Source: Micromonospora sp. U21 (GTDB lineage: Bacteria > Actinomycetota > Actinomycetes > Mycobacteriales > Micromonosporaceae). Taken from it: 64,000 bases of DNA. Below are positions 50,650-58,851 of the stretch, piece after piece. The position numbers were made by a program, and so were the translations under genes. The notes below the pieces were generated by a model. The model saw only the letters and a program-made list of their open reading frames with translations. It had not been told where the DNA came from and ran no database searches. Position 1 is the first letter of the stretch, and each line of letters begins with the position of its first letter. Where the stretch lies: assembly GCF_018070045.1 (NCBI RefSeq), contig NZ_JAGPYK010000005.1:248001-312000 (forward strand). Reading direction: 5' to 3'.

Positions 50650-51525
50650 CGGCCGCCGGGCACCCGGATCCGGAGCCGGTCGTGGCGGTGCTGCAACCGC
50701 GCACCGCCGCCGCGGTGGTCGGCCCGCTCGCCGCCATGTTCTGCGGCGCCGCCTTCCTGCCGCTGGATCCGGCGTTGCCGCCGGCCCGGATCGCCCAGAT
50801 CCTGGCCGACGCGCGGTGCCGGGTCGTGGTCGCCGCCGAGGATCTCGTCGAGCGGCTGCCGGCCGGGGTCACCGTCGTCCGCGCCGGCAGGGAGGAGCAC
50901 CTGCGGCTCCCGGAGCCGGACGACCTGGCGTACCTGATCTCCACCTCGGGCCCGACCGGCCGGCCGACGAGGAGGTGGCCCGGGACCCGGCACGGATCGC
51001 CGAGACCTGCGCGGGGTGGACCACTGCTTCCTCAGCACCCCGCTTGCCGAGCAGCTGCTGCGCTCCGAAGAGGACACCTCGGCTGTGGACCCTGGCCACC
51101 GGAGGCGACCGGCTGCGGCTCTGGCCACCCACCGGCTTCGGCGCCGCGGTGCACAACCGGTACGGCCCCACCGAGGCGAGCATCCTGGTCACCGCCACCG
51201 GTGACCTGCGCCGCTACACCGAGCGGGCGGGCCGCCCCCGATCGGTCGAGCGGTCGCGGGCGCCCTGCTGACACTCGACGGCGACGGCGACGGCGACGGC
51301 GAGGGAGAGCTGGTGATCGGCGGCCCGGTGCTGGCCCGCGGGTACCGGGCGGCGGGCACCGGGACCGCCGAGACGTTCGTGACCGGCCCCGACGGGGTCA
51401 CTCGGCACTACCGGACCGGGGACGTCTGCCGCCGCGACGCGGCCGGTGAGCTGCACTTTGTCGGGCCGCGTCGATGGCCAGGCCAAGATCCGTGGTCAGC
51501 GCGGCGAGCTGAGCTGGAGAGCGCC
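50650..51525 (+). pseudogene. decayed NRPS adenylation domain
   Basis: Core motifs of an amino-acid adenylation domain occur in the right order but in shifting frames: AAMFCGAAFLPLDPALPPARI and LAYLISTSGPTGRPT (A2/A3, about 50740-50970), CFLSTPLAEQLL (51021 on), LATGGDRLRLWPP with NRYGPTEASILV (A4/A5, 51089-51190), PPIGRAVAGALLTLDGDG to GELVIGGPVLARGY (A6, 51236-51350), YRTGDVCRRDAAGELHFVG (A7) and DGQAKIRGQRGEL (A8, 51473-51511). At least four frame changes and large internal losses are needed to explain this. No condensation, carrier or thioesterase domain is nearby, so it is an isolated fossil. Confidence 0.78.
51277..51300 (+). repeat. (GACGGC)4 hexamer repeat
   Basis: Four perfect tandem copies of GACGGC inside the adenylation-domain remnant, encoding a DGDGDGDG stretch in the local frame. 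A likely replication-slippage product, in keeping with decay. Confidence 0.8.
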
Positions 51526-51689
51526 CTGCTGAGCTGCCCGGGGCCGGTCAGGCGGCCGCCGGCCAAGTGCCGGGCGCCACTGCGGATGGCCGCCGGTGGT
51601 GCACGCCCGGCCGATCCGTCAGGATGTGCCGGGGCGACGCCGGGCTGGCGCCCCGGACCGAGCCACCCCCGTGCCTGCTTAGGAGCGCC

Positions 51690-53492
51690 GTGCCGTCCAC
51701 CCTGCTCTCCCGCCGCGACCTGGACTTCCTGCTGCACGACTGGCTGCGGGTGTCCCAGCTGGTCGAGCGCCCCCGCTACGCCGAGCACTCCCGGGAGGCC
51801 TTCGACGACGCCCTGGACCTCGCCGAGCGGGTGGCCAGCGAGCAGTTCGCACCGCACAACCGGGCCGCCGACCTCGCCGAGCCCACCTTCGACGGGCAGC
51901 GGGTACGGCTGATCCCGCAGGTCCGCGCGGCGCTGGAGAGCTTCGCCGAGACCGGTCTGCTCAGCGCCGGGCTGGACGCCTCCGTCGGCGGTCTGCAACT
52001 GCCGCACGCGGTCGCGGCGGCCTGCTTCACCTGGTTCCAGGCCGCCAACGTCTCCACCTCGGCGTACCCGTTCCTCACCCTGGGCAACACCAACCTCCTG
52101 CTGGCGCACGGCAGCGCGGAGCAGGTCGACACCTACGTGCGACCCATGCTGGAGGGCCGGTTCTTCGGCACCATGTGCCTGTCCGAGCCGCACGCCGGCA
52201 GCTCGCTGGCCGACATCACCACCCGTGCCGAACCCCAGCCGGACGGCACGTACCGGCTCTTCGGCACCAAGATGTGGATCTCCGGCGGCGATCACGAGCT
52301 GGCCGAGAACATCGTCCACCTGGTTCTGGCACGGATCCCCGGCAGCCCGCCCGGGGTGAAGGGCATCTCGCTGTTCGTCGTGCCCAAGGTGCTGGTCGGG
52401 CCGGATGGCTCGCTCGGCGACCGCAACGACGTGGTGCTGGTCGGGCTCAACCACAAGATGGGCTTCCGGGGCACCACCAACACCCTGCTCAGCTTTGGCG
52501 ACGGCGGGCACACGCCCGCCGGCAGCCCCGGTGCCGTCGGTCACCTGGTCGGCCCGCCGCACCAGGGGCTGGCCCAGATGTTCCACATGATGAACGAGGC
52601 GCGCATCGGGGTGGGCGCCGGCGCCACGGCGCTCGGCTACACCGGCTACCTCAAGAGCCTGGCGTACGCCCGCGAGCGCCCGCAGGGCCGGCCGGTCGGC
52701 GCCAAGGACCCGGGCACGCCGCAGGTGCCGATCATCGACCACCCCGACGTACGACGGATGCTGCTGGCGCAGAAGAGCTACGTGGAGGGGGCGCTGGCCC
52801 TGGTGCTCTACTGCGCACGGCTGCTCGACGAGGAGAAGACCGCCCCGGCCGAGGCCGACCGCGAGCGTGCGCACCTGCTGCTGGACGTGCTCACCCCGAT
52901 CACCAAGAGCTGGCCGTCACAGTGGTGCCTCACCGCCAACGACCTGGCGATCCAGGTGCTCGGAGGGGCCGGCTACACCCGCGACCACGATGTGGAGCAG
53001 CACTACCGGGACAACCGGCTCAACCCGATCCACGAGGGCACCCACGGCATCCAGGCGCTGGACCTGCTGGGGCGCAAGATGACGATGCACAACGGCGCCG
53101 GCCTGACCCTGCTGACGTCGACGATCCGCGAGACCGTCGCCCGGGCCGGACAGGCCGGGGGCGAGGCCGCCGTACTGGCCGACCGGCTGGCCGGCGCGGT
53201 GGACCGGGTCGTCGCGGTCACTCGGCGACTCTGGGCCGACGGTGACCCGGTGCTCGCGCTGGCCAACGCGAGCGTCTACCTGGAGGCGGTCGGGCACGTC
53301 GTGATCGCGTGGATGTGGCTGGAGCAGGTGCTGGCGCTGCCACCGGAGGAGTCCGGCGACGCGTTCCACGCCGGCAAGTGGCAGGCCGCCCGTTACTTCT
53401 TCACGGTCGAGTTGCCCCGCACCGGTCCGCAGTTCGACCTGCTGGACAGCCGGGACCGGACCACGCTGGACATGCGCGCCGACTGGTTCTGA
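51690..53492 (+). CDS. acyl-CoA dehydrogenase (600-aa type)
   Basis: A 600-residue FAD-dependent acyl-CoA dehydrogenase of the long form with an extra C-terminal domain. Recognisable: FFGTMCLSEPHAGSSLADI and GTKMWISGGDHEL (FAD-binding middle strand), LNHKMGFRGTTNTLLSFGD, FHMMNEARIGVGAGATALGYTGYLKSLAYARER, and VLGGAGYTRDHDVEQHYRDNRLNPIHEGTHGIQALDLLGRK with the base-glutamate region (NPIHEGT). The GTG start is preceded by AGGAG at 51681-51685. The long form suggests bulky or branched acyl-CoA substrates; probably a degradative beta-oxidation enzyme. It stands alone, with no CoA ligase or hydratase beside it. Confidence 0.87.
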   Translation: MPSTLLSRRDLDFLLHDWLRVSQLVERPRYAEHSREAFDDALDLAERVASEQFAPHNRAADLAEPTFDGQRVRLIPQVRAALESFAETGLLSAGLDASVGGLQLPHAVAAACFTWFQAANVSTSAYPFLTLGNTNLLLAHGSAEQVDTYVRPMLEGRFFGTMCLSEPHAGSSLADITTRAEPQPDGTYRLFGTKMWISGGDHELAENIVHLVLARIPGSPPGVKGISLFVVPKVLVGPDGSLGDRNDVVLVGLNHKMGFRGTTNTLLSFGDGGHTPAGSPGAVGHLVGPPHQGLAQMFHMMNEARIGVGAGATALGYTGYLKSLAYARERPQGRPVGAKDPGTPQVPIIDHPDVRRMLLAQKSYVEGALALVLYCARLLDEEKTAPAEADRERAHLLLDVLTPITKSWPSQWCLTANDLAIQVLGGAGYTRDHDVEQHYRDNRLNPIHEGTHGIQALDLLGRKMTMHNGAGLTLLTSTIRETVARAGQAGGEAAVLADRLAGAVDRVVAVTRRLWADGDPVLALANASVYLEAVGHVVIAWMWLEQVLALPPEESGDAFHAGKWQAARYFFTVELPRTGPQFDLLDSRDRTTLDMRADWF

Positions 53493-53504
53493 ACGGGCCG
53501 CCCC

Positions 53505-53681
53505 TCACCGTCGCCTGGTCTGGTGCTGCATGGCCTGCCGGCCCTTGACCACGCCCAGGATGATCACGATCACCAGCGCGATCAGACCGATGATGATCAG
53601 CCAGCGGACCGCCTCGAGGATCAGCCCGAGCAGGATCAGCACACCGGCGACCACGCCGACGACCCAGAGCAGTGCGCGCAT
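53505..53681 (-). CDS. small two-helix membrane protein
   Basis: A 58-residue, strongly hydrophobic protein with two predicted membrane helices (about residues 5-25 and 28-46) and a basic tail. GGAGG sits 5 nt before the ATG at 53681; the in-frame GTG 6 nt earlier overlaps that ribosome site. Similar short hydrophobic proteins (DUF6458/hydrophobic-protein type) are common in actinomycetes and have no known function. Confidence 0.6.
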   Translation of the reverse strand: MRALLWVVGVVAGVLILLGLILEAVRWLIIIGLIALVIVIILGVVKGRQAMQHQTRRR

Positions 53682-53827
53682 GTCCACCTCCGGTAACCGG
53701 TCGCGCCCGCGGTGGCGACCTCGGGGTCGTCACCTTCCCGCTCCGACCGAGACCATGCCCGAGCGTGGCGGCGGGCGGCGGGGTAGGTGGCGACCCCGGC
53801 ACCGCCGCGCGGCTGCACCCCGCTCGG

Positions 53828-53912
53828 CGCTTGATCGACTCGGGATCGCCGACATCGGGCTGTGAGCGACGACGGGATACCGCGATATCACCGATACCGT
53901 GTCGATCAAGCG
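53828..53912. repeat. long imperfect palindrome (REP-like)
   Basis: A 21-bp arm starting CGCTTGATCGAC (53828-53848) and its complement ending GTCGATCAAGCG (53892-53912) match at 19 of 21 pairs around a 43-nt centre that itself contains GATATC and CGAT dyads. It sits in an otherwise empty gap between two convergent-side gene ends. Confidence 0.65.
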
Positions 53913-53950
53913 GCGGCGCGGGCTGGACCGGCCGTGCGGGCTGGGCTGGG

Positions 53951-54670
53951 TCAGCCGGCCGTGCGGGCGACGTAGACGGTGTTGGCGGACTGGCCGCCGG
54001 TCAGCGGGTTGGCGAACGGCACGACGTGCGCCCGCGCGGTCGTGAACACCGCGGTGAGCGCGGCCGTGAACTCGGCGTCCGGCGGGTCGTCCGACCAGAG
54101 CGCGAAGACCCCCTCCGGGCGTAGCAGGGCGGCCAGGCGCCGCAGCCCGGCCGGTGCGTAGAAGGCGGCGTGGCTGGGGTGCAGGACGTTGCGCGGAGAA
54201 TGGTCGACGTCGAGCAGCACGGCGTCGAACCGGCGCCCCGGCGCCTCGGCGTCGAACCCGGTGTCGCCGGCCACCGCGGCGAAGAAGTCGGCCCGCGCGA
54301 ACCGGGTCCGCGGGTCCTCGGCGAGCCCCGCCGCGAACGGCAGCAACCCGCGCCGGTGCCAGTCGATCACGTCCTCGATCGCCTCCACCACCAGCAGCGA
54401 CCGCACCCGCGGGTCGTCCAGCGCGGCGCAGGCGGTGTAGCCCAGCCCGAGACCGCCGACCACCACGTCGAGCGTGTCACCGGCCAGCTCGGCCAGGCCC
54501 AGCCGGGCCAGCTCGATCTCCGCGACCGGGAAGAGGCTGGACATCAGGAACTCGTCGTCGAGCTTGACCTCGTACACCTCGACCTGGAGCGCCGGGTCGC
54601 GGCGCCGGCGCAGGCTGATCGCGCCGATCGGGGTCTCCCGCCAGGCCAGCTCCTCGAAACGCGTGCCCAC
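53951..54670 (-). CDS. spermidine-synthase-like methyltransferase-fold protein
   Basis: A 239-residue Rossmann-fold protein. LDVVVGGLGLGYTACAAL (about residues 67-84) is the nucleotide/SAM-binding glycine loop, followed by SLLVVEAIEDVIDWHRRGLLP (acidic residue after beta2) and FDAVLLDVDHSPRNVLHPSHAAFY (active-site-type DVDHSP). This matches the spermidine synthase-like group that lacks the N-terminal polyamine domain. The GTG at 54670 follows GAGAGGG. It is divergent from eccB. True polyamine synthesis is doubtful, because the gatekeeping N-terminal domain is missing and no speE/speD partner is nearby. Confidence 0.75.
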   Translation of the reverse strand: MGTRFEELAWRETPIGAISLRRRRDPALQVEVYEVKLDDEFLMSSLFPVAEIELARLGLAELAGDTLDVVVGGLGLGYTACAALDDPRVRSLLVVEAIEDVIDWHRRGLLPFAAGLAEDPRTRFARADFFAAVAGDTGFDAEAPGRRFDAVLLDVDHSPRNVLHPSHAAFYAPAGLRRLAALLRPEGVFALWSDDPPDAEFTAALTAVFTTARAHVVPFANPLTGGQSANTVYVARTAG

Positions 54671-54799
54671 GGGTGCCCTCTCGCCGCCGGATTCGTCCCC
54701 GGATGGTACCGGTCCGACCGGCGGCGGCCACGCAGGGTCCGCGGGACATCGACGCAGCGCATATCCTGTGCCCCGGCCGATCCAGCGGGAAGGGACCTC

Positions 54800-56185
54800 A
54801 TGCCGTCGCGGCAGGACCAGCTGCACTCCCACCAGTTCAGCGTCCAGCGGGCGGTCGCCGCCCTGGTGATGCGCGAGACCGATCCGGCCCAGTCGCCGTT
54901 CCGGCGGCTGGCCGGCGCCGCCCTGGCCAGCGTCCTGGTCGCGGCGATCGGGCTCGGCGGCTCGGCGCTCTACGGCCTGTTCGCCGGTGGCGGGAGCGGC
55001 TGGCGCGACCCGGGCGCGGTGATCGTCGAGAAGGAGTCCGGCGCCCGGTTCGTCTACCGCGAACAGAAGCTGCACCCGGTGCTCAACTACGCGTCGGCGC
55101 TGCTGATCGTCGGCGCGGACCGCTCGAAGACCGTGCTGGTCTCCCGACGTTCCATCGACGGCGTGCCGCGCGGGCTGCCGCTGGGCATCGCCGACGCGCC
55201 GGATTCGCTGCCCGCACCGAGCCGGTTGGCCACGGCGGCGTGGACGGTCTGTTCGACGATCCCGCCCGGCGCCGGCGGCGAGCCGCCCCGCTCCGCGCTG
55301 CTGATCGGCACCGAGCCCGGCGGCGGCCGGCCGCTCGGTGACGAAGCCCTGCTGACGCGCCACCCGGACGGCGGGCTGCACCTGGTCTGGCACCAGCGGC
55401 GCTACCTGATCCGCGACCCCAGCCGGGTGCTGGCGGCGCTGGCCACCACCCGGGCCCGGGCGGTGCCCGTGGCTCCCGCCCTGCTCAACTCGCTGCCCGC
55501 CGGCGCCGATCTGGCCCCGCTCGCCCTGCCCGATCTGGGTCGGCGCGCCTCCGGGGTGCCGGGCGCCACGATCGGCCAGGTGTACCTGGTGCGCAACTCC
55601 GGCGGCGGCCGGCAGTACGCGGTGGCGCTCGACGCGGGACTGGCCGGGATCACCGAGTTGCAGGCCGGGCTGTTGCTGGCCCGCACCGGGCAGGGCGAGC
55701 CGGAGGCGATGACACTGGGCCGGTTCGCCGCGCTGCCGACGGCGCCCGACCTCGCCCCGAACGGTCCGACCGCCCCGCCGCCGGCCCCGCCCCGGCTCGC
55801 GGCCCGCGGCGACGGGGCGCTCTGCACCCGGGTCGGCGACGACGGCGGGACGGGGGAGGTGCGGTGGGGCGTACCGCTGCCGGACCTGGCCGCCGTGCCG
55901 CGCACCGCGCCGGCCGATGGCGCCGTGCGGGCCGACCACGTGGTGGTGGAGCCGGGCCGCGGCGCGGTGGTCGAGGCCGCGGCGGCGCCCGGCGCGTCCG
56001 GCGGCGCGGTCTCCGTGGTCACCGACCTGGGCCGGCGGTACGTGCTGGCCGACCCGGACGTGCTCGCGATGCTCGGCTATCGCAATGTGCGCCCCCTGCG
56101 GTTGCCGGCGGGCCTGGTCAGCCTGGTGCCGGCCGGCGCGACCCTGGACCCGGCCGCCGCGCGGGCCGTCGCCGCCCCCACCTGA
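54800..56185 (+). CDS. eccB: type VII secretion protein EccB (orphan)
   Basis: A 461-residue membrane-anchored protein. The N-terminus RQDQLHSHQFSVQRAVAALVMRETDPAQSPFRR is the EccB cytoplasmic signature; one membrane helix spans about residues 35-62; the rest is extracytoplasmic, with EccB-repeat-like segments (DPGAVIVEKESGARFVY, GQVYLVRNSGGGRQYAVAL, VVTDLGRRYVLADPDVLAMLGY). The ATG follows AGGGA. In ESX systems EccB is part of the core membrane complex with EccC, EccD and EccE, none of which is in the window. Length fits the family (about 450-500 aa). It may serve a core locus elsewhere or be a relic. Confidence 0.85.
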   Translation: MPSRQDQLHSHQFSVQRAVAALVMRETDPAQSPFRRLAGAALASVLVAAIGLGGSALYGLFAGGGSGWRDPGAVIVEKESGARFVYREQKLHPVLNYASALLIVGADRSKTVLVSRRSIDGVPRGLPLGIADAPDSLPAPSRLATAAWTVCSTIPPGAGGEPPRSALLIGTEPGGGRPLGDEALLTRHPDGGLHLVWHQRRYLIRDPSRVLAALATTRARAVPVAPALLNSLPAGADLAPLALPDLGRRASGVPGATIGQVYLVRNSGGGRQYAVALDAGLAGITELQAGLLLARTGQGEPEAMTLGRFAALPTAPDLAPNGPTAPPPAPPRLAARGDGALCTRVGDDGGTGEVRWGVPLPDLAAVPRTAPADGAVRADHVVVEPGRGAVVEAAAAPGASGGAVSVVTDLGRRYVLADPDVLAMLGYRNVRPLRLPAGLVSLVPAGATLDPAAARAVAAPT

Positions 56186-56206
56186 CGGCCCGTGGATGCA
56201 CGGGTG

Positions 56207-56812
56207 TCAGGCGGCCGGGCGGCGCAGGATGGTGACCGCGAAGGGCGCGTCGTCGCGCCACGGGCGCAGGTCCCAGGTGGCGAAGCGGTGCTCCAGGCGC
56301 AGCCCGGCGGCGACCGCGTCGGCGTCGAACGCGGTCAGCGCGTAACCGCGATCGGTGCCGAAGCCCACCGCCAGCACACCGTCCGGGCGCAGGTGCCCGG
56401 CGAGCCGGCGCAGCACCTCCGGCTCGGTGCCGGCGGCGACGAAGGCGAGCACGTTGCCGGCCAGCACCGCGGCGTCGAACGGCTCGGCCTCACCGAGCGC
56501 CGGCAGGTCCAGTTCGGCCAGGTCGGCGACCAGCCAGCGCGGGCCCGGGTAGTCCGTGCTGGCGGCGGCCACCAGCGCGGGGTCGGCGTCCACCCCCACC
56601 ACGGTGTGCCCGCGCTCGGCCAGCGCCGCGCCCACCCGGCCGGTGCCGCTGCCGGCGTCGAGGATCCGGGAGCCGGGCGGGACGAGAGCGTCCACCAGCC
56701 GGGCTTCGCCGGCCAGGTCCGCTCCCTCGGCCGCGAGCTTCCGGAACCGGTCGATGTACCACTGCGAGTGCTCGGGTCCGGTGTCGGTCGCCCAGCGGGT
56801 CGGGTTGGCCAT
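56207..56812 (-). CDS. class I SAM-dependent methyltransferase
   Basis: A 201-residue protein with motif I ILDAGSGTGRVGAALAERGH (about residues 49-68), VVGVDADPALV (acidic end of beta2), FDAAVLAGNVLAFV and a post-motif LRRLAGHLRPDGVLAVGFG. No substrate domain is recognisable. The ATG at 56812 lies 6 nt after TACGGT (56819-56824 minus strand), so it is probably leaderless, and the longer frame to 56884 is not used. Confidence 0.82.
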   Translation of the reverse strand: MANPTRWATDTGPEHSQWYIDRFRKLAAEGADLAGEARLVDALVPPGSRILDAGSGTGRVGAALAERGHTVVGVDADPALVAAASTDYPGPRWLVADLAELDLPALGEAEPFDAAVLAGNVLAFVAAGTEPEVLRRLAGHLRPDGVLAVGFGTDRGYALTAFDADAVAAGLRLEHRFATWDLRPWRDDAPFAVTILRRPAA

Positions 56813-56916
56813 GTCGCCACCGTAACCGGGCCGGCGGGGACGTGACGGGCGACCCCGCCCCTGCCCCCGCGCCGCCGCCCCCACCCCCGCGCTGCCACCC
56901 CCGCGCCGGCCACCCG

Positions 56917-56980
56917 CGTCGATCTAAGGCATATCGTCGTCCGTGGAGATCAACTAGCGCTGATATGCCCTAGATCGACG
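56917..56980. repeat. 64-bp palindromic repeat with GC-skewed flanks
   Basis: Arms of 19 bp (CGTCGATCTAAGGCATATC, and its complement from 56962) match at 18 of 19 positions around a 26-nt centre. The left flank (56850-56915) is C-rich and the right flank (56980-57027) G-rich on the plus strand, so an extended cruciform is conceivable. Resembles a dispersed REP/MITE-like unit. Confidence 0.65.
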
Positions 56981-57028
56981 GGGGCGGGGGACGGGGACGG
57001 GACGAGGACGGGGCGGGGGCGCGGGGGG

Positions 57029-57895
57029 TCAGCCCTTTTCGGCGCCGCTGGTCAGGCCTTCGGTGAGCAGACGTTCGCTGGCGAAGAAGAGGATCACGAT
57101 GGGCAGGGTGAGGACGACCGACCCGGCCATCAGCACCGTCTTGGGCACCTCCACCCCGTCGGCGAGCAGGGACAGGCCGAGCGACACCGTCCACCGGTCG
57201 GGCTTGTCGACCAGGAACAGCAGCGCGAAGAGGAACTCGTTCCAGGCGATCATGAAGTCGTAGAGCGCGACCGCCATGATCGACGGCATGGCCAGGGGCA
57301 GGCTGACCCGGCGGATGATCCCGAGCCGACCGGCGCCGTCGATCGCGGCGGACTCCTCCAGACTGACCGGGATGGTCTCGAAGTAGTTCTTCAGCATGTA
57401 GACCGAGACCGGCAGCGTCTGCGAGATGTAGACGAGCACCAGGCCGAACAGTGAGCCGCGCAGCCCGGCCCGGGTGAAGACCACGAACAGCGGGATCGCG
57501 ATGACGATCGACGGGAACAGGTAGACCGCCAGGAACAGGAAGTCGACCTGCCGCCGGCCGAAGAACCGCAGCCGGGCCACCGCGTACGCGCCGGGGATCG
57601 CCACCAGGAGGGTGAGCAGGGTCGCCGCGACCGCGACCAGCCCGCTGTTGCGGATGAAGGTGAGGAATCCCTGGCCGCCGTCGTCGGCGGCCTTGAGCAC
57701 CTCGGCGTACGTGGCGACGGTCAGCTCGCCGAAGCCGACCACCAGTGAGCCGGGGTCGAGCAGCAGCCGCTCGATGGGGCGCACCGACAGCATCAGCATG
57801 TAGTAGAAGGGAAAGACGGTGACCACCAGGAATGCGGCGATCACCAGGCGGCGCAGCCAGCGCAGGCTCACCGTCTCGACGGCGTCCCGGTCCAT
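57029..57895 (-). CDS. sugar ABC transporter permease (MalG-like, second system)
   Basis: A 288-residue permease with six predicted membrane segments and the EAA loop (EESAAIDGAGRLGIIRRVSLPLAMP). The ATG overlaps the stop of the upstream permease by 1 nt (TGATG). Third gene of the SBP-MalF-MalG operon. As in the first importer, no ATPase is encoded here. Confidence 0.88.
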   Translation of the reverse strand: MDRDAVETVSLRWLRRLVIAAFLVVTVFPFYYMLMLSVRPIERLLLDPGSLVVGFGELTVATYAEVLKAADDGGQGFLTFIRNSGLVAVAATLLTLLVAIPGAYAVARLRFFGRRQVDFLFLAVYLFPSIVIAIPLFVVFTRAGLRGSLFGLVLVYISQTLPVSVYMLKNYFETIPVSLEESAAIDGAGRLGIIRRVSLPLAMPSIMAVALYDFMIAWNEFLFALLFLVDKPDRWTVSLGLSLLADGVEVPKTVLMAGSVVLTLPIVILFFASERLLTEGLTSGAEKG

Positions 57896-58851
57896 CAGCC
57901 GACCCTCCGTCCGAAGAAGCGCAGGTAGATCAGCACGAACACGATCAGCACCACGGCCAGCACGACCGCCTGCGCGGCGGCGGCGCCGATGTCGGTCCGC
58001 GCGGTGAGGAACTCGTACACCCGCACGCTGACCACCTCGGTGCCGGCCGCCCCGCCGGTGAGCAGGTAGACGTCGTCGAACTTGTTGAACGTCATGATGA
58101 AGCGCAGCACGCCCAGCAGCGCGATCACCGGCAGCAGTTGCGGCAGCAGGATGTGGCGGAACCGTTGCGTGGGGGTGGCGCCGTCGACCCGGGCGGCCTC
58201 CTCCAGTTCGCCGGGCACCGCCTGGAGCCGGGCCAGCAGGAACAGGAACGCGAACGGGAAGTACCGCCACGCCTCGAACACGATCACCGTGGCCAGCGCG
58301 GTCGACTCCTGGGACAGGAACGGCACCGGGGCGTCCCAGCCGAGGAGCCGCTGGCCCCAGTCGTTGACGATGCCGAGCTGCGGGTCGAGCATCACCTGCC
58401 ACACGAAGGTCACCGCGACCACCGGTGCCACGTACGGCAGCAGCATGGACGCCCGGACCAGGGTGCGACCGCGGAACGGCCGGCGGACCACCAGGGCGGC
58501 GACCAGGCCCAGCAGGATCGACCCGACGGTGCCGCCGAGGCTGTAGACCAGCGTGGTCCACAGGGTGCTGGCGAAGCCGGGGGTGTGCAGCACCCGGTCG
58601 ACGTTGTCCATGGTGAACTCGCCGAACAGCCCGGTCCTGCGCAGCGTGGCGAGCCGGACCCGCTGGAAGGCGAGCACCACGGTCCAGACGATCGGGATGC
58701 CGATGACCGCGATGGTGACGAGCAGGGTGGGGGCGACGAGCGCGAGCCCGGCGCGGGACTCGCGACGCCGCAGGGTCAGCGGTCGGCGGCGGGCCGGCGC
58801 GGGCCGCTCCCGGGTGGGGGAGCGGCCCGGGCCGGGCGCGGTGGTGGTCAA
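57895..58851 (-). CDS. sugar ABC transporter permease (MalF-like, second system)
   Basis: A 318-residue permease with a Pro/Arg-rich cytoplasmic N-terminus (about 35 residues), six predicted membrane segments and the EAA loop (EEAARVDGATPTQRFRHILLPQLLP). The start is a TTG that overlaps the stop of the binding-protein gene (TTGA), with no alternative ATG before the first helix, so translation is tightly coupled. Partner of the MalG-like permease downstream. Confidence 0.88.
   Translation of the reverse strand: MTTTAPGPGRSPTRERPAPARRRPLTLRRRESRAGLALVAPTLLVTIAVIGIPIVWTVVLAFQRVRLATLRRTGLFGEFTMDNVDRVLHTPGFASTLWTTLVYSLGGTVGSILLGLVAALVVRRPFRGRTLVRASMLLPYVAPVVAVTFVWQVMLDPQLGIVNDWGQRLLGWDAPVPFLSQESTALATVIVFEAWRYFPFAFLFLLARLQAVPGELEEAARVDGATPTQRFRHILLPQLLPVIALLGVLRFIMTFNKFDDVYLLTGGAAGTEVVSVRVYEFLTARTDIGAAAAQAVVLAVVLIVFVLIYLRFFGRRVG

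Noticed and set aside
51277..51300. Short tandem repeats as a CRISPR-like array
   Set aside because: Four directly joined hexamers without spacers; a slippage repeat. No CRISPR array or cas gene was found anywhere in the window.
50650..53492. A possible NRPS biosynthetic cluster
   Set aside because: Only one broken adenylation domain is present; the neighbouring acyl-CoA dehydrogenase is intact but has no assembly-line partners.
54800..57028. An ESX secretion locus around eccB
   Set aside because: Neighbours are a spermidine-synthase-like protein and a methyltransferase; no WXG100, EccC, EccD or mycosin gene is present.
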